This document shows positions 22,947-34,144 of a DNA stretch of 64,000 nucleotides, piece by piece; the stretch's first letter is position 1, and each line of letters begins with the position of its first letter. Location of the stretch: assembly GCA_905250025.1 (NCBI GenBank), contig CAJNOJ010000163.1, positions 124,001 to 188,000 of the forward strand, written 5' to 3'. Both the position numbers and the translations under genes were made by a program. Below the pieces are notes generated by a model. The model made no database searches, was not told the origin of the DNA, and was given only the letters and a program-made list of their open reading frames with translations. Origin of the DNA: Adineta ricciae. Its lineage: Eukaryota; Rotifera; Eurotatoria; Adinetida; Adinetidae.

Positions 22947-24833
22947 TGGATTATACGAATACCAGCCCGATGAGAGGAAAGACCTGAAATACGACAGGAC
23001 AGATTTTAAACCACGTTCAAGATGGATTAAGAAAATAATATAGAGTGAAAATAGAATGGGTAAACGACAAATACCTGGTGGAAATCGTCGGTGCTGCGGC
23101 AGCTGATCCAGCCGTAGCCAAGGAATACATTATTATAATAAGAGATGTGGTTACAAAAAAACGGTTTTCTCAAAAAAGATTACTGCTAGAAATTGTCTTT
23201 GATTATCAATTTGGCGCGCGCGTGTTGTTTCGAATTCTTAATGAATTTCTTTTGTTTTTAGGTTACTAAGAAGGTCACAAATGATTATTTTAAGCTAAAG
23301 ACAAAATCTGACAACAAAGTGAGAAATCATTTCAACCGACATATACGACGACAAATAGTAGAGAGTCTTGTGCATACGTATGCATGCACGCTACACAATC
23401 ATAAGAGAGTGAAAGAGAGCGATTGAACTACGACGACAACATTGTTTGCACACGCGTCTCGTCGACGGGTTTTTTCTCTTCCGAGAGTAAGAAAAAGAAG
23501 AAAAAGAAGAAGAAGAAAAAGATGTTCTCTATGAATGACAATCAAAGCAAGAGAGAGAGAGAGAGAGAGCAGGAGAAAAAATAGTTGTTGAACGTGCATA
23601 TAACATTGATGACCTACTCTCACTCACCATCTATATATAAGGATCATATAGCAGAGTAATCGACGCAGCATCGATACTGATTGCCATCCTTCTACCTCTG
23701 CCGAGTTTTCTACTCGTTGCTTTTCAATCAATAACATACAATGATACTTCCTATTTCATTTCTATGTGCTATTTCGTGCTTCATTTGATGCCAGCATCAT
23801 CAATGCCGTTCGTCACTATATAAAATGCATTCTTTCTCTCTTCGAGTCATTTACTTTCAATGTACGCACATAAAATATTCAGAGAGGGAAGAACCTAATG
23901 AATAAAAACGAACACACTGCAAGAAAGAAAAGAATTTCTGATCAGCTGTTAGGAAACATAATTCTTTTTCATTTTATTTCCCGAATGCATTAAACAGAGT
24001 TACCCATCTGGTCATTTTACTCTTACTTCTTATCCACTTTTGTTTTTACTAATTACGAACTCTTCCTGACATAAGTTATCGCATGAATTCCGTAGAAAAG
24101 AAAATATCAGCAGTGAATCCGATGGTTCCATTTGTCGCGCTTAATAGCTTTCTCTAGACTCGATTAATCACCCTTGCTTACCTTTAATAATCAATCAAAT
24201 ATAAGAGGACTAGAACAATTGCTGCCAATTGATTGGATAAAACCAGTGCACAAAAATAAAAAATATTTCAATCTAAAACACAAAATAAAAAGGACTACTG
24301 TTGTAATTTTATTATTATTATTATTATTAATCTTGTTTACGAATGAAGATCAATGATATAAAAATCTGTCAGCCATAATATTGATATAAATATCTTGGAG
24401 GCACAAAAAAGAAACGAAAGAAGAAAGTGAGAGTGAAAGTGAGACAAAGAAAAACACATCTAAACGTTTTTGATGATTCTAAAATATTCGACTGTTCAAA
24501 AGAAAAAGCTTTTTTTGCAAACAATAGAATTCATTCCCTGATACCCGTGTATGACTAAATTGTATAAGATAAAGAGAAAAACACAAGAAGAAAATGAAGC
24601 AGAAGCGAATCTCACTGTTATACGTACAAAATATAATATGTATATATGTATATGTATATAGATATCACTTAGGAACACAAAAAAACAACAACAACAACAA
24701 ATATGATATTTTGTTTGTTTTCTTGACCGCTCCGCACGCATTTGCACTACTAATCTACTTGAAGTACTTTTATATTTAGAAAAAAAACGAGAGTGAAAAG
24801 TAAGTGAATTCTTATTTTCTGTAGCTGTGACTA
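22947..24833. other. Intergenic region with simple repeats
   Basis: Probable promoter/5' UTR of cpeb followed by about 1.5 kb without genes. It contains GAA/AAG-rich repeats (about 23490-23522), a GA dinucleotide run (about 23550-23570), an ATT run near 24310 and purine-rich sequence near 24410-24450. ORFs here are low-complexity translations. Confidence 0.5.
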
Positions 24834-27020
24834 TCATCGAATATTGGTATCGAATGCATAGTGTTGCGGACGTATATAGTGATAATTGACTTGTTCATTA
24901 TCAATAACATTATCATAAAACGACGAAGATCGTTTTAACTTTTCATAATCATCATCATCATGGATGAATGATGTGGTTATCATGTGAGAAATTTGCACAT
25001 GTTCATCATCATCGATAATATCACTTTTTGAACTAATTGTATCATCATCATCACCAAAATGACCTGGCCGTCGTCGATATCCACTTAGGGATTGATCAGC
25101 ACTGGATAACACTGTACAACTATCGTATTCAGTTAAGAATTGTTGATCAGGGATTTGAAATGGTTTCGTTAAACGTTTTATTTCCATATATTGCGTTTCG
25201 ATTGATGTATCACGTAAATTCACCATCGATGGTGAGTCTTCATCAGCCGTTGCTAATGGCGCAAGAGATGTAACAAGAAAAGTTTCTGTCACAGGTACTG
25301 GTGTACTTTTCGGTGACATTTGACTTGTAATGAGTCGTGGTGATGTCATTGATTTATTGGGCGTTGAGATAACTGCTTCTAAAACAAAAAATCATTACGT
25401 ATGTGAGAACATCTACGAGTAATGATGCTTCAGTCTTTCAACAGAAGAAATTATAGATTGATAAGTCTATATTAATGACCTGTCATCCTTGTCTATCAAA
25501 ATTTTTTCGATTGTCTTCGAAGACAAACTTTTGATAAACTTGATTAAACGAATTATTATACTGTTGACAACGGATCGTAAACTTTCTGCTTATCGCGAAG
25601 GTCAAGAGTTGAATTCCTCTAGACTTACTTGTTTCTTCTGAATTGGCATTCTTATTCGAGTTATTATCTGTAAATTTGGTAATGTCTCCCATTGAGATAT
25701 TGAATGGTTTTGTCGGGATTTCGTTTTCAGTTGGCGATGGCAATGTCAATAAGTTGTTTTGTTTTAATTTTTCATAGCAAACAACATATTCTTCAATAAT
25801 TTCATCGATGGTTAACGATGAATTGGCAAAATTTGTACACAGCTCATTTTTTAAAAATGAATTTATACTATCAAATGTTTTTAAATGCAACAGTTTCTTT
25901 CGATGAATGCGCAGAATACAAAATGCTGTTGTTAGGAGAACCTGTTCACCATCTAGTACAAATATATCCCATATGCGAAGCGTTAACGGGAATGGTAGAC
26001 AATCTAAAATCGAATTCAGTACTAATCAGCAGATCACGATCGATATTTAGTCATCTTACCGAGGTAACAGAGCATAAACCAACGTATTGTGTAGAGATCA
26101 CTTTGTACTTGACAGGTAACAAAATGTTTGTAGACTTTCGGTAGCATTTTCTTCATAATTTTTTCGAATTGTGCTTGAAAACGAAATAATTTGGGAAATC
26201 CCGGACAGAAAAAGCCATGCATCATCCAACGTGAGCCAGTCATTAATTGACAAAATGCCCAAAATGCTTCCTCTTCCGGTAAATAGAAAAGTAAGAAAGC
26301 AACAATTTGATTCATTCCTTGGGTGTAACCAATCTCTGTATTATAAACGCTGAAAAGGAAAAGCAAATTGTAAAAGACTTTCTTCCTGTCACGACAACAA
26401 ACATACCTGTATGCAGCCAAAATCGAAAATAAATGTTTTTGTCTTATACAATATCGATTACAAAACATCTGATGATTTCTATATGTTCGATGAACATCTA
26501 AATCGATCTGACTTAGATATGTTGATGATGAACGAGCTTTTCTTTTCAATATTTCATAGTAGCCTTTGTTAACGCGTAATTGCTCATCAAGATCAAATAA
26601 CCGGGACCAGAATGCGCCACGTAACGTACTTGGTAAGCCTTTGAACATTCGTCTCCTCAATTGTTCGTTATCTCGACTGATTGAATGACTTGATTTTCTT
26701 AGCATTTTATTCCAACGCTCACTACGTTTGATTTCTTGTTGTATTTGTTTCTTTTCATTGATTGTCATTGCTTTTATAGGTTGTTCATGAATAAAACCGT
26801 AGTGATCGATCGCATTGGGATCGGTTGTTGAAAGACGTGGTGATTGTAAATGGCTGACATCGGGAATTAGATCAGGTAGTTTGCCCTCATGTTCATAGAG
26901 AAGAAAAAGCTTCTCCCGTTCATCTAATTGCTTTCTGGCTGCTTTATCAATATGTGTTAGGACAGGTGTGGATGGTGGTAATGGTAAAGGTGGTGGATTG
27001 CTAGTTGCTGTCTGTTTCAT
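24834..27020 (-). CDS. usp6nl: TBC-domain RabGAP, USP6NL/RN-tre-like
   Basis: Exons (high to low): 26407-27020, 26060-26349, 25629-26003, 24834-25378; 1824 nt, 607 aa. Seen: a leader with DHYGFIHEQP and a basic helix, then a TBC domain. RGAFWSRLFDLDE begins it, IDLDVHRTYRNHQMF carries the catalytic Arg of the IxxDxxR motif, and SVYNTEIGYTQGMN carries the YxQG Gln. MHGFFCPGFPKL and LRIWDIFVLDGEQV are typical of the RN-tre branch. The C-terminal third is acidic, disordered and Ser/Asp-rich. Known: RN-tre acts on Rab5/Rab43-type GTPases and links to EGFR trafficking. Both catalytic-finger residues are present, so GAP activity is expected. The gene starts 68 bp after the pole4-like stop on the same strand. 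The 57-nt first intron has no in-frame stop. Confidence 0.85.
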
Positions 27021-27088
27021 TCAAATCTAGAACATAAGGAACATTTATTCAATATCTGACAAGTGAAATATAATAACAAAGAAGAGTT
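27021..27088 (-). promoter_or_regulatory. Intercistronic region with poly(A) signal and 3' splice signal (pole4-usp6nl)
   Basis: Read on the minus strand, this 68-nt gap contains aataaa followed by ccttatgttctag, a plausible 3' splice acceptor, 6 nt before the downstream ATG. That arrangement is expected of an operon whose downstream gene receives a trans-spliced leader. Confidence 0.5.
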
Positions 27089-27373
27089 TTAATCAAACGA
27101 TCCATCGAGAAATTCATAGATTGGGTTCGTATTTATTGAACTAAATATGTGCAAGCGATCTAAGCGTTTCGATGCACATTGCTTCATGGAATTATGTGCA
27201 TCACGCGTTAACATCCGAATGAATTCTTCTGTTGCTAATGTTAAGATGTAAACACTATCTTGACTGATCATTCGTGTATTTTCATCGAGCTTTATGATTG
27301 ATTTGACTTTCGTCAATGGTAATTGATAGGAGCGTGTTGATGACGATTTCGTTTGATCGGTTGACGAAGCCAT
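27089..27373 (-). CDS. pole4: Histone-fold protein, DNA polymerase epsilon subunit 4-like
   Basis: 94 aa, single exon, ATG at 27373. After a Ser/Thr-rich leader of about 17 residues comes LPLTKVKSIIKLDENTRMIS, the loop-1/helix-2 pattern of the NF-YC/POLE4/CHRAC histone fold, then SVYILTLATEEFIRML (central helix) and a C-terminus YEFLDGSFD resembling the EFAFLEGTLD end of POLE4. Known: POLE4 pairs with POLE3 in Pol epsilon and chaperones H3-H4. A CHRAC1-type subunit is the alternative. It is the upstream member of an operon-like pair with the TBC gene. Confidence 0.78.
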   Translation of the reverse strand: MASSTDQTKSSSTRSYQLPLTKVKSIIKLDENTRMISQDSVYILTLATEEFIRMLTRDAHNSMKQCASKRLDRLHIFSSINTNPIYEFLDGSFD

Positions 27374-28009
27374 TTATTCGATTAACAAAAGAATTAATAA
27401 CGATAAACAATTCTTTTATATTGTTGTTGTTGTTCGTCCAATTGACCAATAAAAAATGCATTTCGAATTTTTTCGAAAAAATAATCTTTTCTGTAATTTT
27501 ACGAACAATTTCACTGAATCCAGTTTCATCGGAAATTATTTCTAGCGAGTCTACTTTTCCAATAGATGTCGGTAAGATTGTCACAAGATTGGTGGAAAAA
27601 AAGATATGTTTTCTCAGCTCGTACGATGGTATTATAAAACAACACAATAGTTGTCAATCATCATCTTTTTTATTTATTGAATTAAATGGAACCTTTTCAG
27701 ACGACTTGTACTAACTGCTGAGTCTGTCGTAATGGGATATTTCATGAATTAGTCTCGGCCTAATTCGATTGATTTTAACGAAAATTTTTAAAGAGAAAGC
27801 ATCGAAGACACATTCCTGTGATTGTATTCTATTGTTGCGCCGTCGAAGAAGTTTATTTAAGTATTTGCCAGGTTTTTATGAGAAGTCAATTTGTAAAAGA
27901 AACCTTTTACTTCCTCTCCTTCTGCGATGGAGAAAACCGAGTACTTCCTGTTCGTTTCAATTGCAACTCGATCTTTGAGAAATGGATGTTTTAGATATTT
28001 CTTTCAGAT
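27374..28009. promoter_or_regulatory. Divergent intergenic region between pole4-like and C6orf136-like genes
   Basis: 636 bp between genes transcribed away from each other, so it should hold both promoters. Overlapping antisense ORFs (27316-27714 + and 27282-27647 -) cover part of it. Neither shows a recognisable domain, and each could be the chance complement of the other, so I do not call them genes. Confidence 0.4.
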
Positions 28010-29121
28010 ATGTCTTATTTATTATTAACATCCAATAGATCGCATTTCAAACTGCCTTTCTACACCATGTATCGTTATCTATCAACGATTGAACGTATTA
28101 ATTATGAACATAGATTACTTTCAACATCTCAATCCAATCTTCGGTGCAATGTAGCGCAACATCCGCTTAGAATCCATTATGAGCAAAAACGTTTCATCAC
28201 ACTACACGTACCCGGATCTGATCAAAACACGTCAACGCCAAGAAAATATGATACTAAAGTGCCGTTACGATTTCCCCCGGGCAAACCGAATGATAAGCCA
28301 AAACTTGAACATCTACGTTTTGTTGAAGAACAGCTAAAACTAATTGTAAATATTTATTCGCGTGGTTTCCATTCAATGAAAGTCTTTGATTTTTAGTTAC
28401 CGGATTTTTGTAAACGAATGCACCCATATGGTCTGTATACAGCTGATCTTATTTTCGAAAATTACTATGACAATCCACCCAAAGTCATCAAGTAGGCAAT
28501 GTATGTGTGATTGAAAATAGACATATGACAAATGAAAGGATGATTAGAAATTGTTTGAATATAAAACAGATCGTCATATGTCTATTTTCAAGTCATATAT
28601 TTTGGTTCGATAAAGTTTTAACCTGGAATTTTCCTCGTAGAGGAGCAGGTAGTTATGCGCTCGCCATGTTCTGGATTCGAACAAAGCTAAATTTTAAATT
28701 GATGAATGTCACTGTACATTTGCTAAACACAACGATTGATGAAGAATCAAACTGTGTTAAAGTTCGATGGCGAATCTCCGGTCTATCCAATAAATCATTT
28801 GTCGGAGTTCTCAAAGGCTGGAGAAAACCAAGAGATGTATCCGGGAACATTCGTGATTATATCGAGTAAATATGTCAATCTGATTCATTAAAATTCCATC
28901 ATTCTTGATCGTCTCTTTCAGACATGTCGATGGCCTGTCCACGTTTTATGTTCGAGGTGATGGTCGAATTTACAAGCATCGAGTCGATCGAGTAAAATTT
29001 TCTTGATTATATTTCATTTGTTATGGCTAACTTTTCATTTATCTAGGCCATGGTAGATGAAGACAAAGAACCAGCACCATCACTATTGAATAAGAAGAAA
29101 CTAGCACCTGTATCTCCCTAA
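28010..29121 (+). CDS. C6orf136-like DUF2358 protein, probably mitochondrial
   Basis: Exons 28010-28345, 28397-28491, 28593-28865, 28922-28991, 29047-29121; 849 nt, 282 aa. Seen: a basic, Ser/Tyr-rich N-terminus without acidic residues at first (possible mitochondrial presequence), a Pro-rich linker, then a globular domain. Its features include LPDFCKRMHPYGLYTADLIF, WRISGLSNKS, and the diagnostic HVDGLSTFYVRGDGRIYKHR near the C-terminus. Known: DUF2358/C6orf136 proteins have an NTF2-like fold and no established function in animals. Inferred: organellar protein. The second intron (28492-28592) contains a perfect 19-bp inverted repeat. Confidence 0.78.
28511..28591. repeat. Perfect 19-bp inverted repeat inside an intron
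   Basis: Arms at 28511-28529 and 28573-28591 are exact reverse complements, separated by 43 nt. The pair lies almost exactly within the 101-nt intron of the C6orf136-like gene. The right arm ends at the acceptor: its final A is followed by the intron's terminal G. Confidence 0.75.
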
Positions 29122-29386
29122 TATAGTTTAACGTTGTTTTCTATATCTTTGTTTTATTTATTATTAAAAAACCAGCTGAAGAGAAAAATCATCACGCAGT
29201 GATTACAATAAAAGATAAAGGTTTTGTTTTTCATTTCTAGATTAACTTATTGTCTTCTATATCTATATATAACTCAGTAAGTGAAATTTCCTTTTTCGTA
29301 ACGTTCGCACGAAATGATCGATAAATTTTTCACTTACTGTTCATTTCGTTTCTAAAACTCGTTTAATCTTAGTCAGACAGATCTCT
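29122..29386. other. Intergenic region with a hairpin
   Basis: 265 bp between two plus-strand genes. An inverted repeat (cagtaagtgaaattt at 29275-29289 against aaatttttcacttactg at 29323-29339) could form a stem. An AG preceded by a T-rich stretch near 29370 could be a 3' splice site for the OSBP transcript. Confidence 0.4.
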
Positions 29387-32300
29387 ATGGCAGCACATCG
29401 CGCACGAGATGCTGCTCGGCAGCTAAAAGATGATATTAAACATAGTATGCGTATCACATCGCGCTCAAAAGAGCGTTCTGCCAATGAAACTCAACCAGCA
29501 ACGCTCACCATTGGTATGAACATATCTTCATCTAACTATGTACTAACAAATCAGTCATGCTTAACTCGTCTTCTTATCTCAATGTCTAACCTCTTAATAG
29601 TCTAATATATCGCTTTGTAACCTTTTTAATCTTGTACGTGTTTTTATTTCGAATGAAATATGTTCTTCTTTTCTTTTTGTTCTTTTCTTTCGAGTCCGTG
29701 TTCGACTTATTTACGTTGTGATGTGCACAGGATTGGTTCTGTCTATTTTTTCTTCTTTTCTTTCGTTAGTGTTTTGACTCGTGTGCTTTTCGTTGTTGCA
29801 TTCATTCTTTTCTTTTCAATAATCATCCGATATACATGCCACATCGTATGCGTAAAATTGTCTCGAGATGTCGACCGTCATTCACTCGAATACATCGAAA
29901 ACGACATTCATACGATGCCAGTCTTCCTCGTATGTGTTTAAGTATCTTTTTATTCTTTTGCTTTCTACTCGATTGAGCTTTATCTCTGACAATAGGCATC
30001 ACCATTGATCAGTTAGATCGATTCTACTTCGAGTTTGTCACTCTATCTTGATCTTTTTATTAAAAATAACTTGCTTTCTGTGCTTAGTCGTGCTTGTTTT
30101 CCTTCTCTGATCTTCTCAATCAGCATTTTAGTTGTCTGTTCGACAAAAATGTACTAGGCCATTTTTGACATAACAATTCAACCATAATGAATTTAATAAC
30201 AAATAACCATAACGACAAAAACAAGATAGCAGAGTAGATCGTACGAAGAGAACAGATAACAAGTTTATCTCGCTCAATAACTTAGGAGAATACAATGATT
30301 CAATAGAATCAGCACAACAGCTGCTTGGATGCATGTGTTATCACTTTGCTCACTAACAAAAGAAAAACAACATTTTCATGCAAATTTTCATTTTTGTTTT
30401 GTCTTTCCATAGATACGATCGACGAAAACCCTACGTCGAGCGCCTCGTCACAAGTTTTTAATCGAACGAAACAATCAAGTAATTCGAATGCGACGATCTC
30501 ATCATTAGCAGCTTTTCCGAATACAAATCGCTCAACAACTGATAATCCCATAAAATCAGATTCCAGTAAATCAGAACGTACACGTTGTCTCACATATTTT
30601 AACCGCTTCGTTCGAAATAGATACTCGTCCACAATTTGGTCTATCGTATGGTTCAACACCAGCGATGCAAAACCTAACGAATTCGGCTGGCACAGGTATC
30701 GTTCAACCTCATGCATTCTCTCAACAGCCATTGAATATGCAATCGACAACACCATCGGTCGCTAACGGAAAAGACGAACTACGCGGCTGGTTGTACAAAT
30801 GGACAAACGTAATTTCCCTCTCTCTCTCTCTCTCTCCGAAAGCAAGAACTTTCTTTGATTCTTCTTTATTTTAGTATTTAAAAGGTTATCAAAAGCGTTG
30901 GTTCGTTCTTCAAGCTGGTATACTTTCATATTATCGTTCACAAGATGAAATGACGCATGCGTGTCGTGGTACGATCTATCTTGAATCAGCACATTTATCA
31001 TCGAATGACTTCTGTCATTTTGTTATTTCGAATGGTTCCACTGTAATACATTTACGTACATCATCAGAAACTGATAAACAACGTTGGATGAATGCGTTAG
31101 AAACAGCCAGACAGAAAGCATTGAAAATCCGTCGACAATACCAAGATTCTGATGAAGAAGTGTCCACAATTGATGAGCTCAATGAGCAACAACGAAATCT
31201 CGGTCAGCCGCAAGCCAGTCCGAATGATTCGAATAAGTCACCAAATAATGATGAACGCGCAGAACTAACAACAATGAACAAGGCATTCGACGCCAAATTA
31301 GAGGATCTGAAAATGTGTATGGATTTGATTAATCGGCACTATCAAGCACTTTGCCGCACGCTTGGTGACCTTGAACAGCTCGACAAAACCGAAGCAACAG
31401 TAAACGCGATTAAAAGTGTCAATGAACGTGCAACACTATTCCGCATTACATCAACAGGTAAATTATCGCGATCTATTGTGTAATAAAACAAAAAACACAT
31501 CCTCAGTGGAATTTTCTATAAGCAGTCATATTTTGACGCCGTTTTCTTTCCGATTATTTCCTATTGTACCTGAGATTTCTATCATGTGATAGACCTGTAA
31601 AATCATTTGGTTAGACTATTAATCGAGGAAGTCTAATCCTGACATTCATTTCGTAGTTAATTGATGATGGTTTCTTGTAGCTATGCTTAATGCTTGTCAA
31701 GAATTGGTTCAGTTAATTCAAAGTCAAGGTCGCAGATGGCAGAAAAGCGTTCAAGTCGAGCGCGACGCACGTATACGTTTGGAACACATGTGTGAACAAA
31801 TCGCACTACAGAGTGTTAAACTGGAGAAGAGAGTTCAACGCGCATCACGTTCGGAAAAACAAAATCTTCTGTCTGGACGTTCAGCGCTAACATCGTTAAA
31901 ATCATCGGATTTAAGAGGAACAACTGAAGGTGCAAATCTGTCAGATGACGAGGAATTTTATGATGCTATTGATGATCCACAAACGATTGGCGTGTTTCGT
32001 ATCCCGTAAGTCTCTTCTTGTCTTAATTCCATTATTGAAACTAGTCTTTTCTCTGTAGACTTCAGCAACATGTTTCGAATAATGATAAACAGTCACCGAA
32101 CATTGTTGCTGACGATGTTAGTTCATGTAATGACGACGATAGTGAATCAGAAGAACAGGATGAAAATAGTTTACCCATGGTTATAGTCAAGGGTATGTCG
32201 AATTAGTTTCAATCAAGCTCATGTACATTAGATAAATCATTGATTGATCTTGTTTAGCTGCGAAAAAAGACGAAGCAAACACTAATGCTGCATTACCAGC

Positions 32301-33829
32301 TCAAACAACTACCGAAGAAACAGTATCAAAACCAGTTGTTAGCACTCAACAACATACCGCAGTAGCTAAACGCAAACGTCGTGATCGTATCCCTGAAAGG
32401 CCGAACTATAGGTAATCGTGTACTTCACCGTTATTCGAACCTTACGAATGCTGAATTTTAGCGTCAATCTATGGAGTATCGTTAAGAACTGTGTTGGAAA
32501 AGATCTGACCAAAATTCCAATTCCGGTTAATTTCAGTGAACCCATCTCGATGTTGCAGCGTATTACCGAAGAACTTGAATATAGTTCCGTGCTTGATACG
32601 GCAGCGAAAATCAATGATAGTTGGGAACAATTAGCGTATGTTGCAGCGTTCACTATTTCATCCTATTCAACAACTACAACAAGAGTTAATAAACCGTTCA
32701 ATCCATTGCTTGGCGAAACTTTTGAGTGTGATCGAACAGATGATTTAGGCTGGAAATCCATTGCTGGTAAAGATATTTGCTTTGAATGTACCGTTAGTCG
32801 ATAAAAATAAACATTTGCATTTTAGAACAAGTTAGTCATCATCCACCAGCCCTGTCTACATATGCTGAGGGACAAGGATGGACATTATATCAAGAATTCA
32901 CTATGACATCGAAATTTCGTGGTCAATATTTAAGTATTACTCCATTAGGTATGTACTTCGCGCCAATCGATTTTGGAGACAATACTTCGTCTCGTTTCTC
33001 ACATAGGTTATTCTCACTTGATATTTAAAAACACTGGTAATCATTTTACATGGAGAAAAGTGACTACTCTTGTCAATAATATAATTGTCGGTAAACTTTG
33101 GATCGATAATGTAAGTTATCTAAACAGAAATTCTCCTATTGTGTAAGACATAATTGACGTTTTTAGGTTGGTGAAATGGATATCAACAATCACACAACGA
33201 AAGATGTTTGTAAATTGAAATATTTTCCGTATAGTTATTTTTCTAAAGACGTTCCACGAAAAGTAACCGGTGTCGTTACCGACGTTGACGGGCAAGCTCG
33301 ATGGGTGTTAACCGGTATGATTGAAATCTTACTCTATAGAATATCATCAATTATCAAACTTTTAATTATGTTAGGTACATGGACAGAAAAAATTGAAGGC
33401 GGTCCGGTTGAAGCTTCGTCTGGTCGTCATGCTCATTCGCATCACATGGAAACACGAAATATGAAACTGTTATGGCAACGGAAAATGCCACCGGCACATC
33501 TTGAAAACATGTATAATTTCACTCAGTTAGCCGTGGAATTGAATGAAATGGAACCTGATGTCGCTCCCACGGATTCTCGTCATCGTCCCGATCAACGTTT
33601 GATGGAAGAAGGACGTTGGGATGAAGCTAACCAAGAAAAGCTACGTCTCGAAGAAAAACAACGTCAAGCTCGACATGCTCGAGAAACCAATGGACAAGAT
33701 CCGTACAAATCGAAATGGTTCAAAAAGCAACACGATGCATTTACCGATTCGGATATTCACATGTACACCAATGAATACTGGGAATGCAAACAGAAACAAG
33801 ATTGGTCAAGATGCGAAAATATCTATTAA
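29387..33829 (+). CDS. osbp: Oxysterol-binding protein (OSBP): PH, FFAT and ORD domains
   Basis: Exons 29387-29513, 30413-30577, 30621-30808, 30875-31457, 31681-32005, 32059-32192, 32258-32411, 32462-32766, 32826-32948, 33007-33110, 33167-33314, 33375-33829; 2811 nt, 936 aa. Seen: a Ser/Thr-rich leader; a PH domain (ELRGWLYKW, YQKRWFVLQ; about aa 147-250); a helical region; the FFAT-type ER-targeting motif DDEEFYDAIDD (about aa 443-450); and the lipid-transfer ORD with signature EQVSHHPP (about aa 661), IIVGKLWIDN and PTDSRHRPDQRLME near the end. Known: OSBP exchanges sterol for PI4P at ER-Golgi contacts, binding VAP through FFAT and PI4P through PH. All key motifs are intact. The first intron (899 nt) is long for this window; a 43-nt intron (30578-30620) is needed to keep the frame. 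Confidence 0.93.
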
Positions 33830-34144
33830 TTTAACAATTTCTCTCATTTTTATTATCTCAATGTCTGCTTTAGACCTGATGCAAAACAGAATTGTCTGCT
33901 AATTGAAATTTGTTGTCAGCATTCGGTGGAGTGATCTTTTCATTTTCTTTTGTGTTCTTTTACCGTTAGTTTTAAACAAGCGCATACTTTCGTATTTAGA
34001 CATATGTGTAGATATACATATGTATACATATTTTTAAAAGAAACTTTTCCAGACAATAAGCCAACAGCATTCTTTACCTCTCTCAGTCTATATGCTTTAA
34101 TATATTTTAGATCAAGCCAGAAAGTGTTTTGAATTTAATATGAA

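Noticed and set aside
24496..24837. 113-aa - strand ORF
   Set aside because: Hydrophobic/Ile-Tyr-rich translation of simple sequence just beyond the TBC gene stop.
27282..27714. Overlapping antisense ORFs (121 aa on -, 132 aa on +) upstream of pole4
   Set aside because: Mutually complementary frames in a divergent promoter region, without family match or splice support. I considered an ORC-like fragment on the + strand but the resemblance was too weak.
30309..30755. 148-aa - strand ORF over OSBP exons 2-3
   Set aside because: Shadow of coding sequence on the opposite strand; the plus-strand exons splice in frame to the PH domain.
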